Assembly: GCA_958009055.1 (NCBI GenBank)
Contig: OY253656.1
Coordinates: 744,001 to 808,000 of the forward strand
Reading direction: 5' to 3'
DNA from: Choricystis sp. odSpoLacu1
Taxonomy: Eukaryota; Chlorophyta; Trebouxiophyceae
DNA length: 64,000 bases
A program made the position numbers and the translations under genes. Under the pieces are notes generated by a model. It was given only the letters and a program-made list of their open reading frames with translations. It did not search any database and was not told the DNA's origin. Of the stretch, positions 1 to 8,324 are shown in pieces. Every line of letters starts with the position of its first letter. Within the stretch, counting starts at the first letter, position 1.

Positions 1-1897
1 TGGGCTTCATCCACCGCCACGACGGCCAGCTCCGTCAGAAAAGGGGCAAACGCGCGGGAGGCGGCGGGGAGGACGGTGCGGTGCAGCATGTCCGGGTTGG
101 ACAGGAGGACTCGGGCGCGGGCGACGACGCCGGCGCGGTCGGGGGGCGCGGTGTCGCCGTCGAACACCGCCACCGACGCCGCCCCCGCCCCCGCCCCCAG
201 GGCCGCATCCACCGCGGTCTGCAACCGGGGCAGCTGGTCCTGGGCCAGGGCTTTGGTGGGGAACAGGATGAGGGCGGTGGCGGCGGGGTCGGACGCCAGG
301 GCGGCAACGATCGGCAGCACAAAGCACAGCGACTTGCCGCTGGCTGTGGGCGTGGTGACGATGAAAGGGGTCGACGTCGCCGCCGCCTCCAGAGCAGCGA
401 TTTGGTGGTCGTACAGCAGGGGCGGGTCCACCCCAACCAGCGCGGCCGCCGCGCGCGCGACGGCGGGGGGCAGGCCGCGCGCCGCGCTCGCGCGCGCGGG
501 TTGAGGGGGGAGCGTCGTCGTCGCCACGATCTGGCTCTGGTACCAGCGGCGCCGGCAGAACGAGTCCAGCAATGCGTCGGGGGTCGGAGGCGGCAGGCGC
601 ACGGCGGGCGGTGCGACGGTGGCGGCCGTGAGCGCCGCCGCGACGGCCGCTGTAAATGCCGAGAGCGGGGCGCCACGCACGCGGCGCCACCTGTAGGGTT
701 GGTCGGTGTCGCTGGCGTCGCCGTCCTTGTCTTGGTCTTCTTCACCATCATCATCTGGCGGTGGCACCCACACCTCGCCCTCCACCACCGCGGCCGCCGC
801 CTCCGCGTTGTCCGCGGCGGACGCGAGCGCAGAGCGCAGCGTCGCGGCGCGCGTTTCACCGCGCGGCCGGGCGCCCGCGCTCCCCCGGTCGTCGTCCCGG
901 GTGCGGGGCCGGTCAAACGTGACGACAGCAGCATCGCCCGCGTCCCGGCCACGCACGGTGACAAGGTCGGGCGCGAGGGCCGCCCCCGCCACCGCGTCGG
1001 CCAGTGTCGCGGCCGCCGACGGCGCGCCCGCCGCGCCGGCCAACGCCAGCGCCAGCAGGCGCCACGTGGGGGAGACGTGGCGGCGGGTCAGGTAGTCGTG
1101 CGCCGCCATGAGGCCCAGGAGGCGGGTCTCCAGGGCGGCGAGTGCGGACGGGAGGGGGGGGCCGGTGAGCGCTCGCGGGCGGCGCGCGCGCACGCGCGCC
1201 GCGATGACTGCGGCGGGTGGCGGGGGCGGGTCGGTGGAGATAGTGGGGGCGTCGTCGTCGCCCGGGCGGATGAAGCCGCCCGCGGCGGCGGCGTCAAACG
1301 CGGGTGGTGGCGGCGGCGGCTGCGGAGGGGGGGGGGACACACGGCCGCGCCGCTTCACAAACCCACCCTCCTCCTCCTCCCCCCCTGCGTCCGCTGCCGA
1401 CAGCACGGGTGGCGGCACCACCAGTGTCGCGCCCGGCCGGGACGCATACCCCGGCAACAGGGTGTGCGTCAAGTTGCTGGGCGGCGGCGAACGTGGCGGC
1501 GTGCGCGGCGGGGGGCGCGCGGGGGGCGCCGCCGCCGCCGCTTCGCGGGACCGTTTCTTGCTGCCTCCCTGGCGGTGCGCCTGCTGCATGTAGACAACAA
1601 AGTCGGAGGGCGAGGGCAGCGTGTCGGCCAGCAGCGCGTCGTCGCGCAGAGCGGCGCCCTGAAGAGGGAGAGAGAGGAAGAAAAAAGGTTGGTCGGAGTT
1701 TTATGCATCCATTCTTCCCCTCTCTCTGACCCAAACCATCGCCACTCCTCCCTCCTCACCCGCACAAACAGGGCCAGCTTGCGCGGCTTGACGCCGAGGC
1801 GGGTGGCCAGGACGGCGCGCAGTGCGCCACCCGTGGCGCCCGCCGGCAGGGGCAGGGTCGCCGCGTCGCCTGTGAGGGAGCGCACGGGGACGTTCAT
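1..1897 (-). CDS. HRQ1: Hrq1-type RecQ-like DNA helicase with N-terminal ubiquitin-like domain (3' part outside window)
   Basis: Superfamily 2 DNA helicase of the Hrq1 family, nuclear enzymes of DNA repair and crosslink tolerance. Exon 1 (1760-1897) encodes 46 residues starting MNVPVRSLTG that read as a ubiquitin-like fold. A GT-AG intron (1659-1759) follows, then one long in-frame exon from 1658 to the left edge. Helicase motifs near the edge are Walker A TPTASGKSL (about 330-357), motif Ia LILFPTKALAQDQL, LLSNPDMLHRTVLP, and Walker B VVAVDEAH at 3-20. The NPDMLH block is characteristic of Hrq1 rather than of classical RecQ. The stretch between the UBL and the helicase core is long, Ala/Pro rich and weakly conserved. 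The remaining core and the C-terminal zinc-binding (DUF1998-type) region should lie left of the window. It is head to head with the next gene, 112 bp apart. Confidence 0.85.
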
Positions 1898-2009
1898 AGT
1901 AGGTGATGCCGAGAGGCCGACAGGCCGAGAGGGAAAACGGTCGATTTGTGGTTTCAATTGCTTGTTTTTCGTCACTGTTTGTTTCCACCCATTACCAAAC
2001 AAACCAACG
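1898..2009. promoter_or_regulatory. short bidirectional promoter region (HRQ1 / RS-rich gene)
   Basis: These 112 bases separate two divergent start codons, so they must hold both core promoters and 5' UTRs. AT content is clearly higher than in the flanking exons. A 15-base string GAGGCCGACAGGCCG lies at its HRQ1 side and recurs near 7849, next to the duplicated fragment. No canonical TATA box is evident. Confidence 0.5.
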
Positions 2010-3019
2010 ATGGGGTCACCGCGGCCGCGGTCGCGGTCGCGCTCCCCACGCCCAGGGCGCACGCTCGACCGGCGGGCGGACGCGCCCCCGCGCTCGCCGT
2101 CGAAGTCCTACTCGCCGCTGCCGCGCCCGGTGGGGGGGGTGCCGCCACCGGGAGCGTGTCAGGGTGAGTTGGCTGTGTGTGTGTGTGTGTGCGTGCTGCT
2201 GGCAGTTGTGCGCGGTGCAAGCGAGTGCAGGTGCAAAATCAGCGAGTGCAAAATCATTCAACCTCACGGCGCGCGCACGCTCCTTCTCCCTCCCCCCCAC
2301 ACACAGCAGCCCCCACCCCACCACGCCCCAACCCTGCCGCCCAACAAGCCGTCGCCGCCGCCGCGTGGGCAGCCTCGGCGGCCGCGGCGTCCATGCCTCC
2401 TCCCCTGCCCCCTGGGTTCGAACACGACCCCCGCTCCGGCCTCGCGTGCTGCGGCGGCCTGTGGTTCGACCCGGCGTCCTCCCTGTTTTGTTGTGACGCC
2501 ACGCGGGCATGGATGCTGCCTGATGATGGGAGTGGTGCAGCGCGTGCAGCGCCCGCGCCGCCACCCGCCGCCGAGCGGCTGGAGGTGGCGTGGCCGCGTG
2601 CGTCAGTCGCTGCTTCCACCGCTCCCGCGCCTCGCCAAGGCGCCGTCATTGGGGCGCCCGCCGCCGTGGATGCGGCTGCCTTGGCGGCGCGGCGAGCGGC
2701 GAGTGCGGCGGGGAGTGGTGGAGGCAGCGCCACCGGCCGCGCACGGCGACAGGGCCCCACCTCCGCCCTGCCCCACACAAATGGCGGCAAAGCACGAGGC
2801 GCCGGTCGTGGCGGTGGAGGCGGCGACCGCGCCGGCATCGGGGTCAAGCGGTTGACGCCGGCTGCTGCGGCGGCGGCGGTGCCCGCAGCGGCGCCACACC
2901 AACAGCAGCCACCATCCGGCCTGCCGGGGCCGCCCCCCGTGCGCGGCGTCATCCGCAGTTCGGGCAAGTGGGGAGGGTTGCCGGCTGCGTTGGAGGCAAA
3001 GCGGGAACAAGGTGGGTGA
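2010..3019 (+). CDS. RS-rich protein with OCRE-like aromatic segment, hypothetical splicing-related
   Basis: Not assigned to a named family. Exon 1 (2010-2163) starts MGSPRPRSRSRSPRPG, an RS-type low-complexity head seen in splicing and RNA-binding proteins. Exon 2 (2307-3019) keeps the frame across a GT-AG intron. Around residues 85-120, GLWFDPASSLFCC and nearby residues resemble the aromatic OCRE repeat of RNA-processing factors. The rest is Ala/Gly/Pro rich and ends GVIRSSGKWGGLPAALEAKR. Predicted length is 288 aa. The stop lies inside CAAG|GTGGGTGA, which could also be a splice donor, so the true C-terminus may differ. The last 288 bases recur almost identically at 7864-8152. Function is inferred from composition only. 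Confidence 0.5.
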
Positions 3020-3039
3020 AGTTTTCTGGTGCAACCATA
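2752..3039 (+). repeat. source copy of a 288-bp segmental duplication
   Basis: This 3' part of the RS-rich gene, running about 20 bases past its stop codon, is repeated at 7864-8152. By eye the copies differ by one inserted A and two substitutions (C/T and A/G), so the duplication is recent. Confidence 0.9.
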
Positions 3040-3185
3040 ACACTGCGCTTTTCGATATCGATTCTGGTGTTTTTGTGCTTTGCTTGTTCCAACCCATTTT
3101 CTTAACTCGTGAAACCCCTCAACCCATGTTTTTAGATGTAACACCAACCTCGTAACAAACAACTCCCCCTCTCACACCCGAGGAT

Positions 3186-3237
3186 GCGGCAAGTACTGGG
3201 GCGGCGCCCCCCCCCCCCCCCCCCCCCTCTCTCCATG
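3186..3237. repeat. poly-C tract immediately 3' of the CheY gene
   Basis: An uninterrupted run of about 20 C follows GGCGG near 3210, between the convergent ends of the RS-rich and CheY genes. It is simple sequence with no coding support. Confidence 0.7.
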
Positions 3238-3822
3238 TCAAAAAATGCCCAACATTTTCACCAACTTGGTTTTCAGTTGCACAGTATTGAACGGCTTGAC
3301 GATTGTGTTGCTGACACCCGCCGCTTTAGCCGCGGCCTCATTTTCAGTCCTGCTTTCAGCGGTCACCATGAGAAATGGCGTGCCTGCCAATTGAGAGTCG
3401 ACTCGAACCTCCCGCAAAAGTTGCAGGCCTGTCATGGGCTCCATGTTCCACCCAGACACGACCAGGCCATAGCCGCCCGTCCTCAGCATTTGCAGTGCCG
3501 TGGAGCCATCAGTGGCTTCGTTCACGTTCCGAAAGCCCAACTGGTTCAGCTGGCTGCGCTCGATTCTGCGCAGCGCCGCGGAATCATCCACGAGCAAGAC
3601 CTTGACATTCGCCGGTATCACGGCGGACGCGGTGCCGACGGCCAACATCATGACCGCCACGACGGCGACGGCTAAGGGGTGGTGGGTGGGGGGCGGCCGC
3701 CTTGAGTGAGCTCTCAAACAGGCGTGTCCCACGCCTGTGTCGCTCCCCCCCCCACACACACACACACATTTTTTTTTCTCCGACGCACCTCGCGCACACA
3801 CGGGCATGCATGCAGCGTGCAT
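3238..3822 (-). CDS. CheY-like single-domain response regulator lacking the phospho-acceptor Asp
   Basis: A single receiver domain that strongly resembles alphaproteobacterial CheY: VKVLLVDDSAALRRIERSQL, then NMEPMTGLQLLREVR, FLMVTAES and NTIVKPF. The acidic pair (DD), Thr (MVTAES) and Lys (VKPF) of the active site are present. The phospho-acceptor position, normally SDWNM, reads SGWNM (GGG codon near 3456), so phosphorylation is not expected. Upstream is a hydrophobic stretch, VAVVAVMMLAVGTASA, that could be a signal or targeting peptide. The 5' structure is uncertain. A likely intron (about 3675-3790) joins a short first exon starting at 3822 to the receiver, and a start at MMLAVGTASA is the alternative. 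Codon use is visibly less GC rich than in neighbours, which fits horizontal transfer. It is divergent from the propeller gene, across a large inverted repeat. Confidence 0.8.
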   Translation of the reverse strand: MHAACMPVCARGASEKKKCVCVCGGGSDTGVGHACLRAHSRRPPPTHHPLAVAVVAVMMLAVGTASAVIPANVKVLLVDDSAALRRIERSQLNQLGFRNVNEATDGSTALQMLRTGGYGLVVSGWNMEPMTGLQLLREVRVDSQLAGTPFLMVTAESRTENEAAAKAAGVSNTIVKPFNTVQLKTKLVKMLGIF

Positions 3823-3837
3823 GTTGAAACCTCAAGA

Positions 3838-4192
3838 CGTTTCCTGTGGGAGAGGTGCGGGCGCGGGGGTGGGTGGGAAAAAGCGGCGCTCATATTTGGG
3901 GAGGCACGTCGAGGAAAGTTTGTGTGTGCCTTCCCCCTCCTTCCCCCCCCCTCCTTCCCCCCCTTGCGCCTGGCCTCCACACTCGTCGGCCCCAGAGCCT
4001 TTTGCCCAGACAGCACGGCCCAGGCCCAGGCCCACACGGGCCTCGCACCACCTAGCGCGCGGCCGCATGCGCCCGCGCGCACCGGGAAAAAAGGCGTGCG
4101 CTCGCGCAACCGTCGCCCCCCTCACCCTCTCCCGGGGGGGTGGCCCCAAAGCCGGCACCGCCCTCACCTGAAAGCAATGTGTGGCACCCCCT
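3838..4192 (+). repeat. left arm of a large imperfect inverted repeat
   Basis: The arm matches, in reverse complement, the segment at about 4440-4788. The best blocks are CACACGGGCCTCGCACCA (4033-4050) against 4586-4603, and CAAAGCCGGCACCGCCCTCA plus flanks (4143-4174) against 4464-4494. Indels and base changes separate the arms elsewhere. It lies directly upstream of the CheY start codon. Confidence 0.75.
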
Positions 4193-4439
4193 CGAGGAGG
4201 GGGGGAGTTCGAAAGAGAAGTGGCAGTTTTTTTGTTGTGTGTGGTGTGAGACCTCCACAGCTCACCCCCTTTCCTCCTTTTCCTAGCACCACCCCCGCCC
4301 CAAAGGGCCCCTGCCTCGGGCAGGAACAGAACGCCCCACTTTTGTCTCACTTTTGTCTCACCTCAACACCAAAAGCTGCCCACTCTCCTTCCCATTTTGT
4401 TTCACCCCCCTCTCCTCCTCCCTTTTTTAGCACCACCCC
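4193..4439. other. central spacer of the inverted repeat; no gene seen
   Basis: A non-coding-looking spacer. It contains a tandem 11-mer (CACTTTTGTCT twice, about 4337-4358) and two similar direct blocks ending TAGCACCACCCC (about 4284 and 4427). No supported ORF or RNA gene was found. Confidence 0.5.
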
Positions 4440-4788
4440 TAAGGGTGCCACACCCTCCTCTTCCAGGTGAGGGCGGTGCCGGCTTTGGGGGCCACACCGG
4501 GGGGGCGTCGGTTTCGCGAGCGGACGCTTTTTCCCGATGCGCGCGCGCGCACGCGCGCAGGCCGCATGCAGCCGCGCACGCGAGCTGGTGCGAGGCCCGT
4601 GTGTACCGCACTTGCGCCACCTGTCTACCAAATAGGCTGGGGCCCGACGTGTGTGGAGGGGAGGGAATGGAGGAAGGGGGAAGGCGGCAAAAAAAGCCCC
4701 CCCACCACCCTGCACGCGCGCCACTAAGGAAAAAAACGAGCGCTTCCCCAGACCCCCTCCCCCCACGCCCCACCCTTTCCCACAGGAG
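4440..4788 (-). repeat. right arm of the large imperfect inverted repeat
   Basis: Reverse-complement partner of 3838-4192. Its outer end lies about 60 bases before the propeller-gene start codon. Each divergent gene therefore carries a copy of the same upstream sequence, as if one promoter region had been copied in mirror orientation. Confidence 0.75.
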
Positions 4789-4849
4789 CGCCTTGATTTT
4801 GGCGACAATCTTTCGAACGAGTACACGCGTAAACTCGCTTGCACTGCTC

Positions 4850-7769
4850 ATGGCGCGCTCTCGCGCCGTGATGGTGGCCCTGGCGGTGGCGGCGACGGCG
4901 GCAGCGGGCCAGGTGCGTTTGGAGGGGACTGTGTCCTCGTCTGCCCGCTCCCCTCACCCCCTGCCCCTGGCCAACACACCCGTGCTGGCCCCTCGCGCGG
5001 GCGCCAGTCGATTGTGCACGGTTTGTTGGCGGGACCGGGTGCGACCATCGATTCCCCCCCCCCGCCCCCCTTCCCCACCCCCCCAGGCCGCTGCCTTCAA
5101 AACCCCGGTCAACCTCACGTTCGCCAAGGCCACCACGCAGTCGGCCGCCGCCTTCCCGACCTCGCTCAACCTCGCGGCCGCCAATTCCGCCATGCAGACG
5201 GCTGCTGCCACCGCCAAAGCCGCCATCGCCGCCGAGATCGACCTCAAGCTGCGGTCGGCCACCGTGAACCCGGCCGCGCCCCGGTTCACGGGGCGCGTCA
5301 CGTGCTACGTCGACGCCGTCGGCGACGTGACGGGCTTGCGCCTGGGCACCGCGCCCGCCCTGTGCTCCCCGGCGGGCATGCCCCACGCATTTGTTGTGGC
5401 GCCGGACGAGTACGTTGCGTCCCTCAAAGTGGCGGTCAACTTCAAGACGGGGCACGTCGGGGAGCTGGCCTTTGTCGTCAAACCGACGCCGGATTCCGCG
5501 GCCGCATCCGTCGGCGGCGGCGGCGGCGTGCGCGTCATCTCGTGCGGCACCCAGGGCGGCGTTGGCGTGCCGGTCATGCCGCCCCTGTCCGCGCTTGCGT
5601 CCGCCACCGCGACGTGCACACCGGCGGCCGCCGCCGGCGCCAACCCTCTGGCCGCGCTCAAGAGTGGGCGCCGCCGCCTGCACGCGGCCCCCACCACCGC
5701 CATCGACCCCGCATCCCTGGCCGTCGTCGTCACCACGCTGTCCGCCCCTCCGTTTGAGCCGCAGTGGATCCTGGCGGCGGCCGTCGAGTCGGGCAACATC
5801 TTTCGCTCCGTGGACGAAGGCGAGACGTGGGTGCCGCTCACCAACTACCCGCCGCCCCAAAACTCGTGGGTGTCCATCGCTGTCAGTGCGGACGGCACCA
5901 AGCTTGTGGCCGTGCAATCGACGGGCGCTGTGTGGCGGTCGACCACCAGCGGGTCCTCTTGGACAGTGCTGAGCGGGGGCGGCCTGCCGGCCAACGCGTT
6001 GTGGCAAACCGTGGCGGCAAGCGCAGACGGCGCCAGGATCTACGTCGCGGCACTGGGCGGCGCGATCTGGGCCTCGTCCGACTCGGGCTCTGCCTGGACC
6101 CAACTGTCCAACGGGGTGCCGACGAGTGCGAGCTGGTACGCGATCTCGTGCTCTGCGGCCGGCGACAAGGTCATGACCGCCCTGTACCCAGGCGACGTGT
6201 ACATCAGCACCACCGCGGGCGCGGCGTGGACGCAAGTCCCCGCCGCCGCGGGGGTGCCGTCCCCGGGCGCGTGGTCGTCCGTCGTCATCAGCGGCGACGG
6301 CAGCACATGAGCGGCGGTCAACTATCAAGGTGAAGATGTGGCGCACGGGGGGGTTCGAGGGACCAAATAAAATGGGCGTCATCTTTTGGACCCCCCCACG
6401 TGATATCCCCTCACCACCACCACCACCACCACCACTCCCCCCTCTTCCTCCCCCCCCCCCAGGCGGCGCCCAGGGCGTCTACGTCAGCACCAACAATGGC
6501 GCGTCCTGGACGACGCCGTCGACCGGCCTGCCCAGCGTTGCCTCGTGGGAGTGGGTGGCGTCGACGTTTACCGGGGCCGGGCTCTTCCTCGCCGACTGCA
6601 GCGGCGGCTTGTGGCAGTACGGCGGTGGCGCCTGGTCCCAGTTCACCGACCCCACGCTGCCGTCGAACACCACGTGGCAAACAATCTCGTGCGACTACGC
6701 TGGAACCGTGCTCGCGGCGGTTGACTACGCTGGCGCGGCCTACGTCAGCAGTGACAGCGGCGCCAACTGGGTGCAAGCGGACGACGGCATCCCCACCGAA
6801 GGCCTCTGGTACCAGATCGCCGTCTCCGGCACCACGGGCGCCACCATCGCCGCAGTTGCGTACGGCGACGACATCTACGCTTCAGTGGACACTGGCTCCA
6901 CGTGGTTGCAAGCCACCAACACCCCCAACCTGCCCTCAATTCCGTGGTCGGGTCTCGCGGCGTCGTACGACGGTTCGAGCTACGCGGCGTCCAGTGGCGA
7001 TGGCGTCTTCCAGTCGACCAACGGGTCGCCATTCAAGGTGACGAGCGTCGACGCCATCACCGCCAACTTGCAAGCCGTCTCCATGTCGGCCGACGCCCAA
7101 ACCATTCTGGCGGGCGGCGACTCCCTCTGGCTCAGCCTGGACGGTGGCGCGTCGTGGTCCCAACCTGGCGGCGGCTTGCCGCCGCCGTCGGCGGGTGAAT
7201 CGTGGGACTCGACCGCGGTGAGCGAGGACGGCAGCCGCATGGCGGCCGTCGCGTACCAAGGCCCCCTCTTCACCAGCTCCGATTATGGCGCCACGTGGGC
7301 GCAGAGCACGGTCGGCATCCCCAACCCCGCCGGCTGGTCGGCGGTCGCGATGAGTTTCGACGGCATGCAAATCGTGGCCGCCGACTATGACGACGGCACA
7401 ATCTATCGCTCCTCCAACGGCGGCGCGTCGTTCACCCTGCTGGGCGGCGGCCTGCCGTCCCCAGGCGGCCTGTTTGAGGTGGTCGACATGTCGGCCGACG
7501 GCACCGTCATCGTGGCCGCCGAGTACGGGGGCGGCGTGTGGCGCAGCAACACGTCGGGCGCGACGTGGACGCAGGCGGCGGGGGGGTTGCCGGCCGGTGA
7601 GACGTGGTGGTCCATCACGTGCTCCACGAAGGGCGACAAGGTTGCCGTCGCGTCGTACGGCGGCGACTTGTGGGTTTCACGCGACGGCGCGGCCACGTGG
7701 ACGCAGTCGACCAACGGCCTGCCCAGCCCCGCGTACTGGATTGCTTTGACGAGCTCTGGGTCTGCGTGA
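4850..7769 (+). CDS. secreted BNR/Ycf48-like beta-propeller protein, interrupted by an in-frame TGA
   Basis: Three exons, 4850-4912, 5087-6329 and 6463-7769, all with GT-AG borders and matching phases. Exon 1 encodes a signal peptide (MARSRAVMVALAVAATAAAG). An N-terminal domain of about 270 residues of unknown type follows. Many propeller repeats come next, with the pattern SxDxGxxW then LPxxxxWxxIxxSxDG, as in BNR/sialidase-type, sortilin or Ycf48-like propellers. At 6308-6310 the frame of exon 2 reads TGA (codon about 429 of 871). Repeat homology resumes immediately after it (AAVNYQ) and continues through the splice into GVYVSTNNGASW. The stop is therefore a nonsense mutation, a sequencing error or a readthrough site. 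An extracellular or wall role is inferred. Confidence 0.75.
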
Positions 7770-8324
7770 CGGGTGCCAAAAAAAAATAAACTTGTGCGCG
7801 CCCGTCCTTGGACTCCCCCCTCTCTATGTGGCCGGGAGGCCGACAGGCCGCCTGGCCACATGGGGGCCCCACCTCCGCCCTGCCCCACACAAAATGGCGG
7901 CAAAGCACGAGGCGCCGGTCGTGGCGGTGGAGGCGGCGACCGCGCCGGCATCGGGGTCAAGCGGTTGACGCCGGCTGCTGCGGCGGCGGCGGTGCCTGCA
8001 GCGGCGCCACACCAACAGCAGCCACCATCCGGCCTGCCGGGGCCGCCCCCCGTGCGCGGCGTCATCCGCAGTTCGGGCAAGTGGGGAGGGTTGCCGGCTG
8101 CGTTGGAGGCAAAGCGGGAACAGGGTGGGTGAAGTTTTCTGGTGCAACCATAGAGAGAGTCGCGCGTGTTTTTGCTTTTTCCTCACACTACCTCTCGTGC
8201 CCCCCCACACAAGCCCCCGCCACCAACGCACGCGGCGCGCGCCAAGCCTTGTGTACTACAGGGCGCAGCGCTGAAGCGAGGCGCCTGCCGTGTGCGGCCC
8301 ACACGCCCCCCAGCTTCTCCCCGC
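7770..8324. other. intergenic region dominated by a duplicated gene fragment
   Basis: A possible AATAAA-like element within AAAAAAAAATAAA follows the propeller stop codon. A small palindromic block around 7843-7862 (AGGCCGACAGGCCGCCTGGCC region) comes next, then the 289-bp duplicate of the RS-rich gene. The 5' region of the next gene makes up the rest. No independent gene was seen. Confidence 0.5.
7864..8152 (+). pseudogene. duplicated 3' fragment of the RS-rich gene
   Basis: Nearly identical to 2752-3039 but detached from the gene's first exon and OCRE-like part. It has one extra A in the CACAAA/CACAAAA tract, so the original frame no longer joins anything upstream. A local duplicate inserted about 5 kb away is the simplest reading. 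No transposase, terminal repeats or target-site duplication could be recognised. Confidence 0.85.

Noticed and set aside
81..2855. 924-codon plus-strand frame covering the left end
   Set aside because: It runs opposite the Hrq1 helicase, which has real motifs, and is Arg/Gly-rich with no recognisable domain.
3838..4788. Transposon with terminal inverted repeats
   Set aside because: No transposase remnant, no target-site duplication and only a 250-bp spacer. The arms end next to the two gene starts instead.
6308..6310. Selenocysteine at the in-frame TGA of the propeller gene
   Set aside because: No selenoprotein family matches, and the repeat context gives no reason for Sec. Mutation, error or simple readthrough is more likely.
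4724..6382. 552-codon open frame on the minus strand opposite the propeller gene
   Set aside because: Arg/Gly/Ala-rich shadow of GC-biased codons. It has no domains, and the plus strand has clear repeats and splice sites.
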